A DNA stretch of 64,000 bases from Micromonospora sp. NBC_01740 (GTDB taxonomy: Bacteria; Actinomycetota; Actinomycetes; Mycobacteriales; Micromonosporaceae), in NCBI RefSeq assembly GCF_035920365.1, contig NZ_CP109150.1, forward strand, positions 3,100,001 through 3,164,000, read 5' to 3'. The notes under the pieces are model-generated. The model saw only the letters and a program-made list of their open reading frames with translations. It searched no databases and was not told the DNA's origin. A program made the translations under genes and the position numbers. Position 1 is the first letter of the stretch. The number at the start of each line of letters is the position of its first letter. Shown here piece by piece: positions 14,158-26,086 of this stretch.

Positions 14158-16335
14158 ATGGCCGCCGTCCCGGAGCCCGGCGGCGACGACCTCAGCCGGT
14201 CGGGCGCGCAGTGGTACGCGGCCGAGTGGGCCAGGGCGGTGCGCCGGCTCGGTTTCGTGCCCCTCAGCGCGGCGGAGACCGAGCGCCTGCTGCACCTGCA
14301 CACGGTCCGGCTGGCCCAGGCCCTGCTCGCCGAGCCCTTCTCGCCCCTGCCGGCCGAGGAGGTGGGGCGCGCGCTGGTCGAGGAGCACCTGACCGAGCCC
14401 CGGGTGCTCGACTGGTCGGTGCGGGCCCTCGGCGACCGGTTCGCCGCCCGGGTGGTGCCGGGCCGGGCCGACGGGGACGGGACGGCGCAACGGGTCGCGG
14501 CGTTGCAGGGCGCACTCGCCGCCGGCTTCGCCCGCGCCCTGCGCGACCGCACCTTCGCGCAGCAGGAGCGGATCGCCCGCTCGGCCTGGCAGGCCCGCGA
14601 CGACGTGGAGCAGGCCCTGCGCGACAGCGAGGCCCGGTTCCGGGCCGTCTTCGTGGGGGCGGCCACGGGGATCGGCATCGCCGGTGTCGACGGCCAGATC
14701 ATCGACGTCAACCAGGCGTTCGCGGACATGCTCGGCTACTCCATCGAGGAGCTGCGCGAGACCAACGTGGCCGCACTGTTCCATCCCGACGACGCGGCCG
14801 GGATGTGGGAGCTCTACCAGGAGCTGATCGAGGGCAAGCAGGACCGGGCCCGGGTGGAGAAGCGCTACTACCGCAAGGACGGCAGCGTGGTCTGGACGGA
14901 CCTGTCCGTCTCGCTGATCCGCCACGACGACGGCCGGCCCCGGTTCACCGTCGCGATGATCGAGGACATCACCGAGCGGCACGAACTCCAGCAGCGGCTG
15001 CGCTTCCAGGCGTTGCACGATCCGCTCACCGGGCTGCCCAACCGGACGCTGTTCTTCGAGACGCTGGGCCGGGTCTTCGACGTCGCCGACGCGGCCCGAC
15101 GGGTCGGGGTCTGCTTCCTCGACCTGGACGGCTTCAAGGCGGTCAACGACAGCCTCGGCCACGACCTCGGCGACCGGCTGCTCGTGGTGATCGCCAAGCG
15201 GCTGGCCGACTGCGTCGCGGGCCGCGGCCACCTCGTCGCCCGGATGGGCGGGGACGAGTTCGTCATCCTGGTCGACGACGGCGCCGGGATCGACGACGCG
15301 GTGGGTGTCGCCGAGCTGGCCCTGGCGGCGGTCTCCGCCCCGGTCCGCATCGGCGAGCAGCAGCTCGCGGTGTCGGCGAGCGTCGGGATCGTCGAGTGCC
15401 CGGTCGGCGGGACGAGCGCCTCGGAGCTGATGAAGGCCGCCGACACCACGCTCTACTGGGCGAAGGCGGAGGGCCGGGGCCGGTGGGCGGTCTACGACCC
15501 GGAGCGCGGCGCCCGGGACCTCGCCCGTTCCGCCCTGGCCGCCGGGCTGCCGGCCGCGCTGGACCGGGGCGAGTTCGTCGTGCACTACCAGCCGATCGTG
15601 TCTCTGGTCGAGGGCTCGATGCTGGCCGTGGAGGCGCTGGTCCGGTGGCAGCACCCGGAGCTGGGGCTGATCGGGCCGGACCGGTTCATCGGGCTCGCCG
15701 AGGAGACCGGCCTGATCGTCCGGCTCGGCGAGTGGGTGCTGCGGCAGGCCTGCCGGGACGCGGAGGCGTGGCGGCGCGAGTTCCCCCGGGCGCAGCTGGT
15801 GGTCAGCGTCAACCTGGCCGCCCGGCAGGCCGACGACCCGGGGATCGTGGACACCGTGGCCGACGCGCTGGCCTCCACCGGGCTGCCGGCGGATCTGCTG
15901 CAACTGGAGCTGACGGAGAGCGCGGTGATGGGCACCGCCGGGGAGCCGCTGCGGTCGCTGCACCGGCTGGCCGCCCTCGGCGTACGGATGGCGATCGACG
16001 ACTTCGGCACCGGCTACTCCAACCTGGCGTACCTGCGCCGGCTGCCGATCCACTGCCTCAAGCTGGCCGGGCCGTTCGTCGAGGGCATCCGGGGTGAGGA
16101 CGCCGAGGCGGTGCCCGACCACCGGGACGAACGGATCGTGGACGCGCTGGTGCGGCTGGCGCACGCGCTGGAGCTGTGGGTGACCGCCGAGGCGGTGGAG
16201 ACCGGGGTGCAGGCCGAGCGGCTGCGCGCGCTGCGCTGCGACACCGGGCAGGGGCGCTTCTTCGGCCCGCCCGCACCGGCGGCGGAGATCACCGCCCGGC
16301 TACGTGGCGACGACGACCGGGGAGCAACGGCATGA
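14158..16335 (+). CDS. PAS-GGDEF-EAL bifunctional cyclic-di-GMP signalling protein
   Basis: A 725-residue soluble protein. Residues 1-150 are a helical, unassigned sensory region. A PAS domain (about 155-275, with FVGAATGIGIAGVDGQIIDV) follows, then GGDEF and EAL domains. The cyclase motif is intact (MGGDEFVIL), but the RxxD inhibitory site reads GRGH, so product inhibition is probably absent. The phosphodiesterase keeps EALVRW, the Asn of VSVNLAARQ, ELTES, DDFGTGYS, AEAVET and GQGRFFG. The Asp normally found in the KxD motif is replaced, since the segment reads LKLAGPFV. No transmembrane helix is visible. The start at 14158 lies 4 bases after the methyltransferase stop, and the end overlaps the DUF456 gene by ATGA. 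It likely synthesises c-di-GMP; whether it degrades it is uncertain. Confidence 0.93.
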   Translation: MAAVPEPGGDDLSRSGAQWYAAEWARAVRRLGFVPLSAAETERLLHLHTVRLAQALLAEPFSPLPAEEVGRALVEEHLTEPRVLDWSVRALGDRFAARVVPGRADGDGTAQRVAALQGALAAGFARALRDRTFAQQERIARSAWQARDDVEQALRDSEARFRAVFVGAATGIGIAGVDGQIIDVNQAFADMLGYSIEELRETNVAALFHPDDAAGMWELYQELIEGKQDRARVEKRYYRKDGSVVWTDLSVSLIRHDDGRPRFTVAMIEDITERHELQQRLRFQALHDPLTGLPNRTLFFETLGRVFDVADAARRVGVCFLDLDGFKAVNDSLGHDLGDRLLVVIAKRLADCVAGRGHLVARMGGDEFVILVDDGAGIDDAVGVAELALAAVSAPVRIGEQQLAVSASVGIVECPVGGTSASELMKAADTTLYWAKAEGRGRWAVYDPERGARDLARSALAAGLPAALDRGEFVVHYQPIVSLVEGSMLAVEALVRWQHPELGLIGPDRFIGLAEETGLIVRLGEWVLRQACRDAEAWRREFPRAQLVVSVNLAARQADDPGIVDTVADALASTGLPADLLQLELTESAVMGTAGEPLRSLHRLAALGVRMAIDDFGTGYSNLAYLRRLPIHCLKLAGPFVEGIRGEDAEAVPDHRDERIVDALVRLAHALELWVTAEAVETGVQAERLRALRCDTGQGRFFGPPAPAAEITARLRGDDDRGATA

Positions 16336-16832
16336 GCCTGACGGACAGCGAGGCGGCGGTCGCCGTACTCGCCGGGTTGGCGATCCTCGCCGGGCTCGCC
16401 GGGGTGGTGGTGCCCGGCCTGCCGGCGCTGCCGCTGTGCTGGGGCGGGGTGCTGGTCTGGGCGATCTTCGGCGGCGCCGGGCCCGGCCGCTGGGCGGTGC
16501 TCGCCGCCGCGACCGTGGTCGCCGCGGGCGGCACCGTCGTCAAGTACGCCTGGCCGGGGCGGAACCTGAAACGCACCGGGGTGCCCACCTCGTCGCTGCT
16601 CGTCGGTGGGCTGCTGGGCCTGGTCGGCTTCTTCGTGGTCCCGGTGATCGGGCTGGTGCTCGGCTTCGTCGGCGGGGTGTGGGCGGCGGAGCGGCTGCGG
16701 TTGGGCGACTCCCGGCTGGCGTGGCCGGCGACGAAGCAGGCGGTCGCGGCGGCCGGCCTGTCCATGCTTGTCGAGTTCCTCGCCGGTCTGCTCGTCGCCG
16801 CGCTCTGGGTCGCCGGGCTGCTGCTCACCTGA
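16332..16832 (+). CDS. DUF456 family membrane protein
   Basis: A 166-residue protein with four to five hydrophobic helices. GVVVPGLPALPLCWGGVLVW near the N-terminus and LGLVGFFVVPVIGLVLGF in the middle are the two Pro/Gly-rich repeats typical of DUF456. The molecular function is not known. The ATG overlaps the TGA of the GGDEF-EAL gene (ATGA), and GGGGAG lies 8 bases upstream inside that gene. This makes it the third member of the operon and hints at an envelope output of the c-di-GMP module, although that is inference. Confidence 0.8.
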   Translation: MSLTDSEAAVAVLAGLAILAGLAGVVVPGLPALPLCWGGVLVWAIFGGAGPGRWAVLAAATVVAAGGTVVKYAWPGRNLKRTGVPTSSLLVGGLLGLVGFFVVPVIGLVLGFVGGVWAAERLRLGDSRLAWPATKQAVAAAGLSMLVEFLAGLLVAALWVAGLLLT

Positions 16833-17200
16833 GCAGACGCGGGCGGCCGCGCAGGATCGGACTAGTGCGGGGCCGGGCCGGTCGCTCGGTTCGAGCCGAT
16901 GCGGGTGTGGTGCGGGCGGCGCGGGGCGGGCGTCGGGTACGGCGCAGCGCCGTACGGTGAGAGAGAGGTGACGTGCCCCGCGCCGCCGCGTGCCGGGCGG
17001 TCCGAGCGCCCGGCGGTGGCCCGTCGCGATCGGGCCTGGTCACGGGCTCAAGCATGCGGCGCACGCGCCGGCACGGCAACGCAATTTGCCCGGCTCGGCC
17101 GGCCTGCCCACCCGCGGTGGCGGCCTGCCCACCCGCGCGGTGCCGCCCTGCCCAGTTGCGGGCGCCGGGCGTGCCGGCCGGGGCCGCCGTGTGCCGTCTG

Positions 17201-17246
17201 GCCCCCTGTCGAGCTGCCCCACCGCACGGGGCAGCTCGACGGGGGC
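17201..17246. terminator. Strong 19-bp hairpin upstream of the ligase promoter
   Basis: The left arm 17201-17220 and the right arm 17228-17246 pair over 19 bp with one bulged T at 17207 and a 7-base loop ACCGCAC. It lies 370 bases past the DUF456 stop and 116 bases before the -35 of the next promoter. No T-tract is present, so it may be a terminator or a protein-binding site. Confidence 0.5.
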
Positions 17247-17361
17247 CGGTCGGACAGGGCGGGCGGCAAGGGCGGACAGACAGAGACAGGGCGCAGGGGC
17301 GGACGCTGCGAGGCGGGCCCGGGTGCGTTCCGGGGCGGTTGCCGGGATGCCCGGCGGGGCA

Positions 17362-17391
17362 TTGACGGTCGACCGGTTCAGCCAGTAGACC
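17362..17391 (+). promoter_or_regulatory. Principal-sigma-type promoter of the gamma-glutamyl amine operon
   Basis: TTGACG (17362-17367), an 18-base spacer, then TAGACC (17386-17391). Transcription would start near 17398, giving a leader of about 14 bases that contains GGAGG (17400-17404), 7 bases before the ATG at 17412. This is the most complete promoter in the window. Confidence 0.65.
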
Positions 17392-17411
17392 TTGGTGATG
17401 GAGGCCCGCCG

Positions 17412-18773
17412 ATGAGGAAAGCTCCGCTCACGTTGGAACAGCTGCGGGTCGCCGTCGCAGAGGATGAGATCGACACCGTGGTGCTGGCCCTGGTCGACAT
17501 GCAGGGCCGGTTGCAGGGCAAGCGGTTCCACGCGCCCTACTTCCTCGACCAGGTGGCCGCGCACGGCAGCGAGGGCTGCAACTACCTGCTCGCCGTCGAC
17601 GTCGACATGAACACGGTCGACGGGTACGCGATGTCGAGCTGGGAACGCGGCTACGGCGACTTCGCCATGGTGCCGGACTTCGACACCCTGCGCCGGGTGC
17701 CCTGGCAGCCGGGCAGCGCGCTGCTCCTGGCCGACCTGGCCTGGCTGGACGGGTCCCCGGTGGTCGCCTCGCCCCGGCAGATCCTGCGCCGGCAGCTCGA
17801 CCGGCTGGCCGCGCACGGGCTGACCGCGTACGCCGGCACCGAGCTGGAGTTCGTGCTGTTCCGCGACTCGTACGAGGAAGCCTGGCAGCGCGGCTACCGG
17901 GATCTGACCCCGGCCAACCAGTACAACGTGGACTACTCGCTGCTCGGCACCGCCCGGGTGGAGCCGCTGCTGCGCCGCATCCGGCGGGAGATGGCCGGGG
18001 CGGGGCTCACCCCGGAGAGCGCGAAGGGGGAGTGCAACCTCGGCCAGCACGAGATCGCCTTCCGCTACGACGAGGCGGTGGCCTGCGCCGACCACCACGT
18101 GATCTACAAGAACGGGGCGAAGGAGATCGCCGCCCAGGAGGGCATGTCGATCACCTTCATGGCCAAGCCGAACGCGCGCGAGGGCAACTCCTGCCACATC
18201 CACTTCTCGCTGCGCGACGCCGACGGCCGCTCGGCGATGCTCGGCGACGGGCCGGCGCACCTGTCGACGACCGGGCAGCGGGTGCTGGCCGGGCTGCTGG
18301 CCACGATGCGCGAGTTCAGCCTCCTGTTCGCCCCGAACATCAACTCGTACAAGCGTTACCAGCCCGGGTCGTTCGCCCCCACCGCGCTGCGCTGGGGCAC
18401 GGACAACCGCACCTGCGCGCTGCGGCTGGTCGGGCACGGCCAGGGCATGCGGGTGGAGAACCGGGTGCCGGGGGCGGACGTGAACCCGTACCTGGCGATC
18501 GCGGCACTCGTCGCCGGCGCGGTGCACGGCATCGAGCGCGAGCTGGAACTGGGCGAGGAGTGCACCGGCAACGCGTACGACGATCCGGCCGCCGACCGGG
18601 TCCCCGGCACGCTCCGCGACGCCCTGGCCCTCTGGGAGGGCTCGACGGTGGCCGTCGAGGCGTTCGGCGACGAGGTGACGGCCCACTACGCCAACCAGGC
18701 GCGGATCGAGCTGACGGCCTTCGACGCCGCCGTGACGGACTGGGAGCTGATCCGTGGCTTCGAACGCCTCTGA
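17412..18773 (+). CDS. Glutamine synthetase-like gamma-glutamyl-amine ligase (GlnA4/PuuA-type)
   Basis: A 453-residue type I GS-fold enzyme. Metal and ATP motifs are present: GTELEFVLF, AKGECNLGQHEI, NSCHIHFSL, NRTCALRL and ENRVPGADVNPYL. The ammonium-site loop of true GS (DGSS) reads VDGYAM, and no adenylylation loop (NLYDLP) is visible, so it is probably not an assimilatory glutamine synthetase. Neighbouring aldehyde dehydrogenase, SDR and C26 hydrolase indicate that it glutamylates an amine. From literature knowledge, Streptomyces GlnA4 makes gamma-glutamyl-ethanolamide and GlnA3 acts on polyamines. The absence of an FAD amine oxidase and the presence of an SDR favour ethanolamine here. 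Start: ATG with GGAGG 7 bases upstream. Confidence 0.88.
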   Translation: MRKAPLTLEQLRVAVAEDEIDTVVLALVDMQGRLQGKRFHAPYFLDQVAAHGSEGCNYLLAVDVDMNTVDGYAMSSWERGYGDFAMVPDFDTLRRVPWQPGSALLLADLAWLDGSPVVASPRQILRRQLDRLAAHGLTAYAGTELEFVLFRDSYEEAWQRGYRDLTPANQYNVDYSLLGTARVEPLLRRIRREMAGAGLTPESAKGECNLGQHEIAFRYDEAVACADHHVIYKNGAKEIAAQEGMSITFMAKPNAREGNSCHIHFSLRDADGRSAMLGDGPAHLSTTGQRVLAGLLATMREFSLLFAPNINSYKRYQPGSFAPTALRWGTDNRTCALRLVGHGQGMRVENRVPGADVNPYLAIAALVAGAVHGIERELELGEECTGNAYDDPAADRVPGTLRDALALWEGSTVAVEAFGDEVTAHYANQARIELTAFDAAVTDWELIRGFERL

Positions 18774-20148
18774 CGAGGGAGAGGGGTCGGGCTTGAGTGA
18801 GGTGGTGGATCCGGCCACCGGGGAGGTCGTGGGGTCCGTGCCCGCCACGTCGGTCGGGGAGGTCGACGCGGCGATCGCGCGGGCGGACGCGGCCTTCCGG
18901 CGCTGGCGGGCGGTGGCGCCGGGGGAGCGGGCGCGGGTGTTGCGGCGGTTCGCGGCGGTGGTCGACGCGCACCTGGAGGAGCTGGCGCGGCTGGAGGTGC
19001 GCAACTCCGGGCACACCATCGGCAACGCGCGGTGGGAGGCGGGCAACGTCCGCGACGTCCTCGACTACTACGCGGGCGCGCCCGAGCGGCTGACGGGGCG
19101 GCAGATCCCGGTGCCGGGCGGGCTGGACGTGACGTTCCACGAGCCGCTCGGCGTGGTCGGGGTGATCGTGCCGTGGAACTTCCCGATGCCCATCGCCGCC
19201 TGGGGCTTCGCGCCGGCGCTCGCCGCCGGGAACACCGTGGTGCTCAAGCCCGCCGAGCTGACCCCGCTGACGGCGCTGCGCCTGGCGGAGCTGGCGCGTG
19301 AGGCGGGCGTGCCCGACGACGTGTTCACCGTGCTGCCGGGCGCCGGGTCCGTGGTGGGGGAGCGGTTCGTCACCCATCCCGCCGTCCGCAAGGTCTGCTT
19401 CACGGGCTCCACGGAGGTGGGCACCCGGATCATGGCGGGCTGTGCCGCGCAGGTGAAGCGGCTGACCCTGGAGCTGGGCGGCAAGAGCGCCAACCTCGTC
19501 TTCGCCGACGCGGACCTCGAGCGGGCGGCGGCCACCGCCCCGTACGCCGTCTTCGACAACGCCGGCCAGGACTGCTGCGCCCGGTCGCGGATCCTGGTTC
19601 AGCGGCCGGTGTACGACCGGTTCCTGGAACTGCTCGAACCGGCGGTGCGCGCGCTGCGGGTGGAGGACCCGGCCCGGGACACGGCCGAGATGGGCCCGTT
19701 GATCTCCGCCGCCCAGCGGGACCGGGTGGCCGGGTACGTCGACGGGGCGAAGATCGCCTTCGCCGGCTCCCGCCCCGACGGCCCCGGCTTCTGGTACGCC
19801 CCGACGGTGCTGCTCGCCGGATCGACGGCGGACCGGCACTGGCGGGAGGAGATCTTCGGCCCGGTCGTCTCGGTGCTCCCGTTCGACGACGAGGCCGATG
19901 CGATCCGCCTCGCCAACGACACCGAGTACGGCCTCTCCGGCTCGGTCTGGACGCGGGACGTGGGCCGGGCGGTGCGGGTGGCACGGGCCGTGGAGGCGGG
20001 CAACCTCAGCGTCAACTCGCACTCCTCGGTGCGCTACTGGACGCCGTTCGGCGGGATGAAGCGCTCCGGGCTGGGCCGCGAGCTGGGCCCCGACGCGTTG
20101 CACGCCTTCACGGACGTCAAGAACGTGTTCATCGCGACGGAGGAGTGA
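18754..20148 (+). CDS. NAD(P)-dependent aldehyde dehydrogenase of the gamma-glutamyl pathway (AldC/PuuC-like)
   Basis: A 464-residue aldehyde dehydrogenase expected to oxidise the gamma-glutamylated aminoaldehyde to the acid. Conserved segments: VIVPWNFPMPIAAWG, KPAELTPLTAL and FTGSTEVGTRIM (cofactor binding), LELGGKSANLV (general-base Glu), NAGQDCCARSR (nucleophilic Cys) and EEIFGPVVSVLPF. The GTG at 18754 overlaps the ligase by 20 bases. An alternative TTG at 18793 is preceded by GAGGGAGAGGGG with good spacing and removes 13 residues without touching the domain, so the true start is uncertain. Confidence 0.92.
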   Translation: MASNASDEGEGSGLSEVVDPATGEVVGSVPATSVGEVDAAIARADAAFRRWRAVAPGERARVLRRFAAVVDAHLEELARLEVRNSGHTIGNARWEAGNVRDVLDYYAGAPERLTGRQIPVPGGLDVTFHEPLGVVGVIVPWNFPMPIAAWGFAPALAAGNTVVLKPAELTPLTALRLAELAREAGVPDDVFTVLPGAGSVVGERFVTHPAVRKVCFTGSTEVGTRIMAGCAAQVKRLTLELGGKSANLVFADADLERAAATAPYAVFDNAGQDCCARSRILVQRPVYDRFLELLEPAVRALRVEDPARDTAEMGPLISAAQRDRVAGYVDGAKIAFAGSRPDGPGFWYAPTVLLAGSTADRHWREEIFGPVVSVLPFDDEADAIRLANDTEYGLSGSVWTRDVGRAVRVARAVEAGNLSVNSHSSVRYWTPFGGMKRSGLGRELGPDALHAFTDVKNVFIATEE

Positions 20149-20152
20149 TCAG

Positions 20153-20920
20153 GTGCGGGGTCGTCTTGAGGGCCGGGTGGCCGTGGTCACCGGAGCGGGC
20201 AGCGGGATCGGGCTGGCCACCGTGCGGCGGTTCGCCGCCGAGGGGGCCCGGGTGGTCTGCGTGGACGTCGACGCGGAGGCCGGCGGGCGGGCCGCCGAGG
20301 AGGTCGGCGGCGAGTTCGTCGCCACCGACGTCGCCGACGAGGCGGCCGTACGGGACCTCTTCGACGGGGTGGCCGAGCGGCACGGGCGCATCGACGTGGC
20401 GTTCAACAACGCCGGCATCTCCCCGCCGGAGGACGACTCCATCCTGACCACGGGGCTGGACGCCTGGGAGCGCGTGCTGCGGGTCAACACCACGAGCGTC
20501 TACCTCTGCTGCAAGCACGTCATCCCGCACATGCGCCGGCAGGGCAAGGGCTCGATCATCAACACCGCGTCGTTCGTGGCGCTGATGGGGGCGGCCACCT
20601 CGCAGATCGCGTACACGGCGAGCAAGGGCGGGGTGCTGGCGATGACCAGGGAGCTGGGCGTGCAGTTCGCCCGGGAGGGCATCCGGGTCAACGCGCTCTG
20701 CCCCGGCCCGGTCGCCACCCCGCTGCTGCTGGAGCTCTTCGCCGCCGACCCGGAGCGGGCCGCCCGCCGGCTGGTGCACGTGCCGATGGGACGGTTCGGC
20801 GAGCCGGAGGAGATCGCCGCCGCGGTGGCGTTCCTGGCCAGCGACGACTCGTCCTTCATGACCGCCGCGCAGTTCGTCGTCGACGGCGGTATCACCGGCG
20901 CGTACGTCACCCCGCTGTGA
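20153..20920 (+). CDS. Short-chain dehydrogenase/reductase (classical SDR)
   Basis: A 255-residue Rossmann-fold NAD(P)-dependent dehydrogenase. TGAGSGIGLATV is the cofactor loop, and VCVDVD with an Asp after beta-2 suggests NAD preference. NNAGIS, the catalytic Ser in INTASFVAL and YTASKGG (YxxxK) are all present. In the operon it could oxidise the hydroxyl of gamma-glutamyl-ethanolamide to the aldehyde that the preceding enzyme uses; this is inferred from context. Start: GTG at 20153, four bases after the dehydrogenase stop, with GGAGGAG upstream. Its end overlaps the hydrolase by GTGA. Confidence 0.9.
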   Translation: MRGRLEGRVAVVTGAGSGIGLATVRRFAAEGARVVCVDVDAEAGGRAAEEVGGEFVATDVADEAAVRDLFDGVAERHGRIDVAFNNAGISPPEDDSILTTGLDAWERVLRVNTTSVYLCCKHVIPHMRRQGKGSIINTASFVALMGAATSQIAYTASKGGVLAMTRELGVQFAREGIRVNALCPGPVATPLLLELFAADPERAARRLVHVPMGRFGEPEEIAAAVAFLASDDSSFMTAAQFVVDGGITGAYVTPL

Positions 20921-21630
20921 GCCGGCCACTGATCGGGATCACGGCGTACGTCGAGCCGGTCGGTTGGGGGGTGTGGCGGGACGTGCCGGCGGTGCTGCTG
21001 CCCGAGGCGTACGTCCGGGCGGTCACCGCGGCCGGGGGCCGGGCGGTGGTGCTGCCCCCGGACGACCGCGACGCGGACGTGCTGCGGGTGCTCGACGGGC
21101 TGGTCCTGGCCGGCGGCGCGGACGTCGACCCGGCCCGGTACGGCCAGCCGCCGGCGCCCCGCACCGAGAGCCGGCCCGGCCGCGACGCGGGCGAGCTGGC
21201 CCTGCTCACCGCGGCGCTCGACACCGACCTGCCGGTGCTCGGGGTCTGCCGGGGGATGCAACTGCTCGCCGTCGCCGCCGGCGGGGCGCTGCACCAGCAT
21301 CTGCCGGACCTGGTGGGGCACGACCTGCACCGCCCCGCCCCCGGCGTCTACGGCGGGCACGGCGTGCGGTTCGCTCCGGCCAGCCTGGCCGCGACGGTGA
21401 TGGCCGGGGTGGACCGGGTCAACTCCTACCACCACCAGGCGGTGGCCGACCCGGGCCGGCTGGCGGTGACCGGCTGGTCCGACGACGGGGTGGTCGAGGC
21501 GGTCGAGGATCCGCACCGGCCCTTCCTGCTGGGCGTGCAGTGGCACCCGGAGAACGAGCCCGATCCACGACCGATCGCCGCCCTGGTCCGGGCCGCCCGG
21601 GAAGGCCGGGCCGGCCCGGCGCGCCGGTGA
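20917..21630 (+). CDS. Class C26 gamma-glutamyl hydrolase (PuuD-like glutamine amidotransferase fold)
   Basis: A 237-residue hydrolase expected to remove the gamma-glutamyl group from the oxidised product, releasing glutamate plus the amino acid (glycine in an ethanolamine pathway, GABA in a putrescine pathway). The nucleophile is the Cys in VLGVCRGMQLLAVA, and the His-Glu pair is in LGVQWHPENEPD. The substrate loop NSYHHQAV is also typical of PuuD. It starts GTG within the SDR stop (GTGA overlap) and closes the operon. Confidence 0.92.
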   Translation: MSRPLIGITAYVEPVGWGVWRDVPAVLLPEAYVRAVTAAGGRAVVLPPDDRDADVLRVLDGLVLAGGADVDPARYGQPPAPRTESRPGRDAGELALLTAALDTDLPVLGVCRGMQLLAVAAGGALHQHLPDLVGHDLHRPAPGVYGGHGVRFAPASLAATVMAGVDRVNSYHHQAVADPGRLAVTGWSDDGVVEAVEDPHRPFLLGVQWHPENEPDPRPIAALVRAAREGRAGPARR

Positions 21631-21671
21631 CACACTCCCCGCCACCGTAGCGGCGGGCGGGTGGGGGTGTC
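21629..21671 (+). terminator. Hairpin at the end of the gamma-glutamyl operon
   Basis: GACAC (21629-21633) pairs with GTGTC (21667-21671) and an inner CCCGCC (21638-21643) pairs with GGCGGG (21652-21657), with C-rich against G-rich sequence between. It overlaps the last stop codon. There is no T-tract, so termination activity is inferred. Confidence 0.4.
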
Positions 21672-21949
21672 GCACATCACAGTCGCCTCCCGGGGTGCCT
21701 CTCATCCAGGGCCGTATCGTCCCGTGCACGGGACTGAAGTGCGGCGCTGGTCCAGATTCGGTTGACCAGCCGTCCTGTGTGGACCTGGCCCGGCGACGCC
21801 GCGGTCGGGGGACGGCGGCCCGGTGCGGCGGACGTGAACAGCGCACGCCGGGGGGTATGCGTTACGTTGCTCGTCCGTCGGGGTACCAAGCGGGGCACGG
21901 CCGGTCGGATCACCGGGCCGAGGCGGTGACGGCCGGAGCGGGAGGAACT
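21631..21949 (+). other. 319-bp intergenic region upstream of the signalling hybrid
   Basis: Apart from the hairpin at its start, no gene is visible. A GGGTAT at 21852-21857 resembles stress-sigma (SigB/SigF-type) -10 elements, but its would-be -35 (GTGAAC) is poor. GGGAGGA just before the ATG at 21950 is an unusually good ribosome-binding site. Confidence 0.4.
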
Positions 21950-25618
<3,669 letters not shown>

Positions 25619-25673
25619 GCGCGGCCGGCGGTCCTCCGGCGCGCGACCGGCCCTACGGCGCGCGGTGCGGGGG

Positions 25674-25991
25674 TCAGGCCGGGCGGAGCCAGGCCTGGTC
25701 GGCCAGGCCGGAGATGTCCAGCACCCGGTGGACCTGCCGCGACGGCAGCACGGTGAGCGCGCCGGGAAACTGCTGGGCCAGCCGGACCACGGCGTGGATG
25801 GCCGCCGAGTCGAAGAAGGTGACCGCCCGCAGGTCGAGCGTCACCCGCTCGGCCGGCTCCCGCAGCGCGGTCTGGAACATGACGTCGGCGGTGGCCATGT
25901 CGACCTCGCCGGTGACCAGGACGCGGAGGTGGTCGCCGTCGACCTCCGCGGTGGCGGAGAAGACGGGAGACGTGCCATCCCCTTGATCCAC
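25674..25991 (-). CDS. STAS-domain anti-sigma factor antagonist (SpoIIAA/RsbV-like)
   Basis: A small cytoplasmic protein (105 residues from the GTG at 25991; a GTG at 26021 would add ten). LDLRAVTFFDSAAIHAVVRL is the classical region around the phosphorylated serine (FFDSAA). GEVDMATAD and the C-terminal VHRVLDISGL complete the STAS fold. It would release a sigma factor by binding its anti-sigma kinase when unphosphorylated. The start at 25991 is preferred because homology begins just after it and AATTGT lies six bases upstream, suggesting a leaderless transcript. It is convergent with the hybrid kinase/phosphatase, 55 bases apart, which makes them probable partners. Confidence 0.87.
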   Translation of the reverse strand: MDQGDGTSPVFSATAEVDGDHLRVLVTGEVDMATADVMFQTALREPAERVTLDLRAVTFFDSAAIHAVVRLAQQFPGALTVLPSRQVHRVLDISGLADQAWLRPA

Positions 25992-26074
25992 GGAGCCACA
26001 ATTGCACAGCGGACCGGGCACGGCAACAACCGCTCCGGCCGGGCGGTGGCGGGGGTCACCACCGGGCGCGGCGA

Positions 26075-26080
26075 TAAACT
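26075..26080 (+). promoter_or_regulatory. -10 element of the leaderless map promoter
   Basis: TAAACT, six bases before the ATG at 26087, with no ribosome-binding site between. A full TANNNT match; transcription would begin at the start codon. Confidence 0.6.
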
Positions 26081-26086
26081 CGCCTC

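Larger units (their letters stand above)
16833..17411 (+). other. 579-bp intergenic region upstream of the gamma-glutamyl operon
   Basis: No convincing gene is seen; the reading frame continuous with the downstream ligase is Arg/Gly/Pro-rich shadow coding. The region holds a 16-base direct repeat (17101-17116 and 17122-17137, both GGCCTGCCCACCCGCG), a 19-bp hairpin (17201-17246) and a promoter (17362-17391). Confidence 0.6.

Noticed and set aside
16899..17411. N-terminal extension of the GS-like ligase
   Set aside because: The frame is open but the promoter, GGAGG and ATG at 17412 explain the start, and the extension is low-complexity.
25619..25673. Hairpin-like sequence between the convergent hybrid and STAS genes
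   Set aside because: Only a 5-bp GCCGG/CCGGC stem could be read, too weak to list in such GC-rich DNA.
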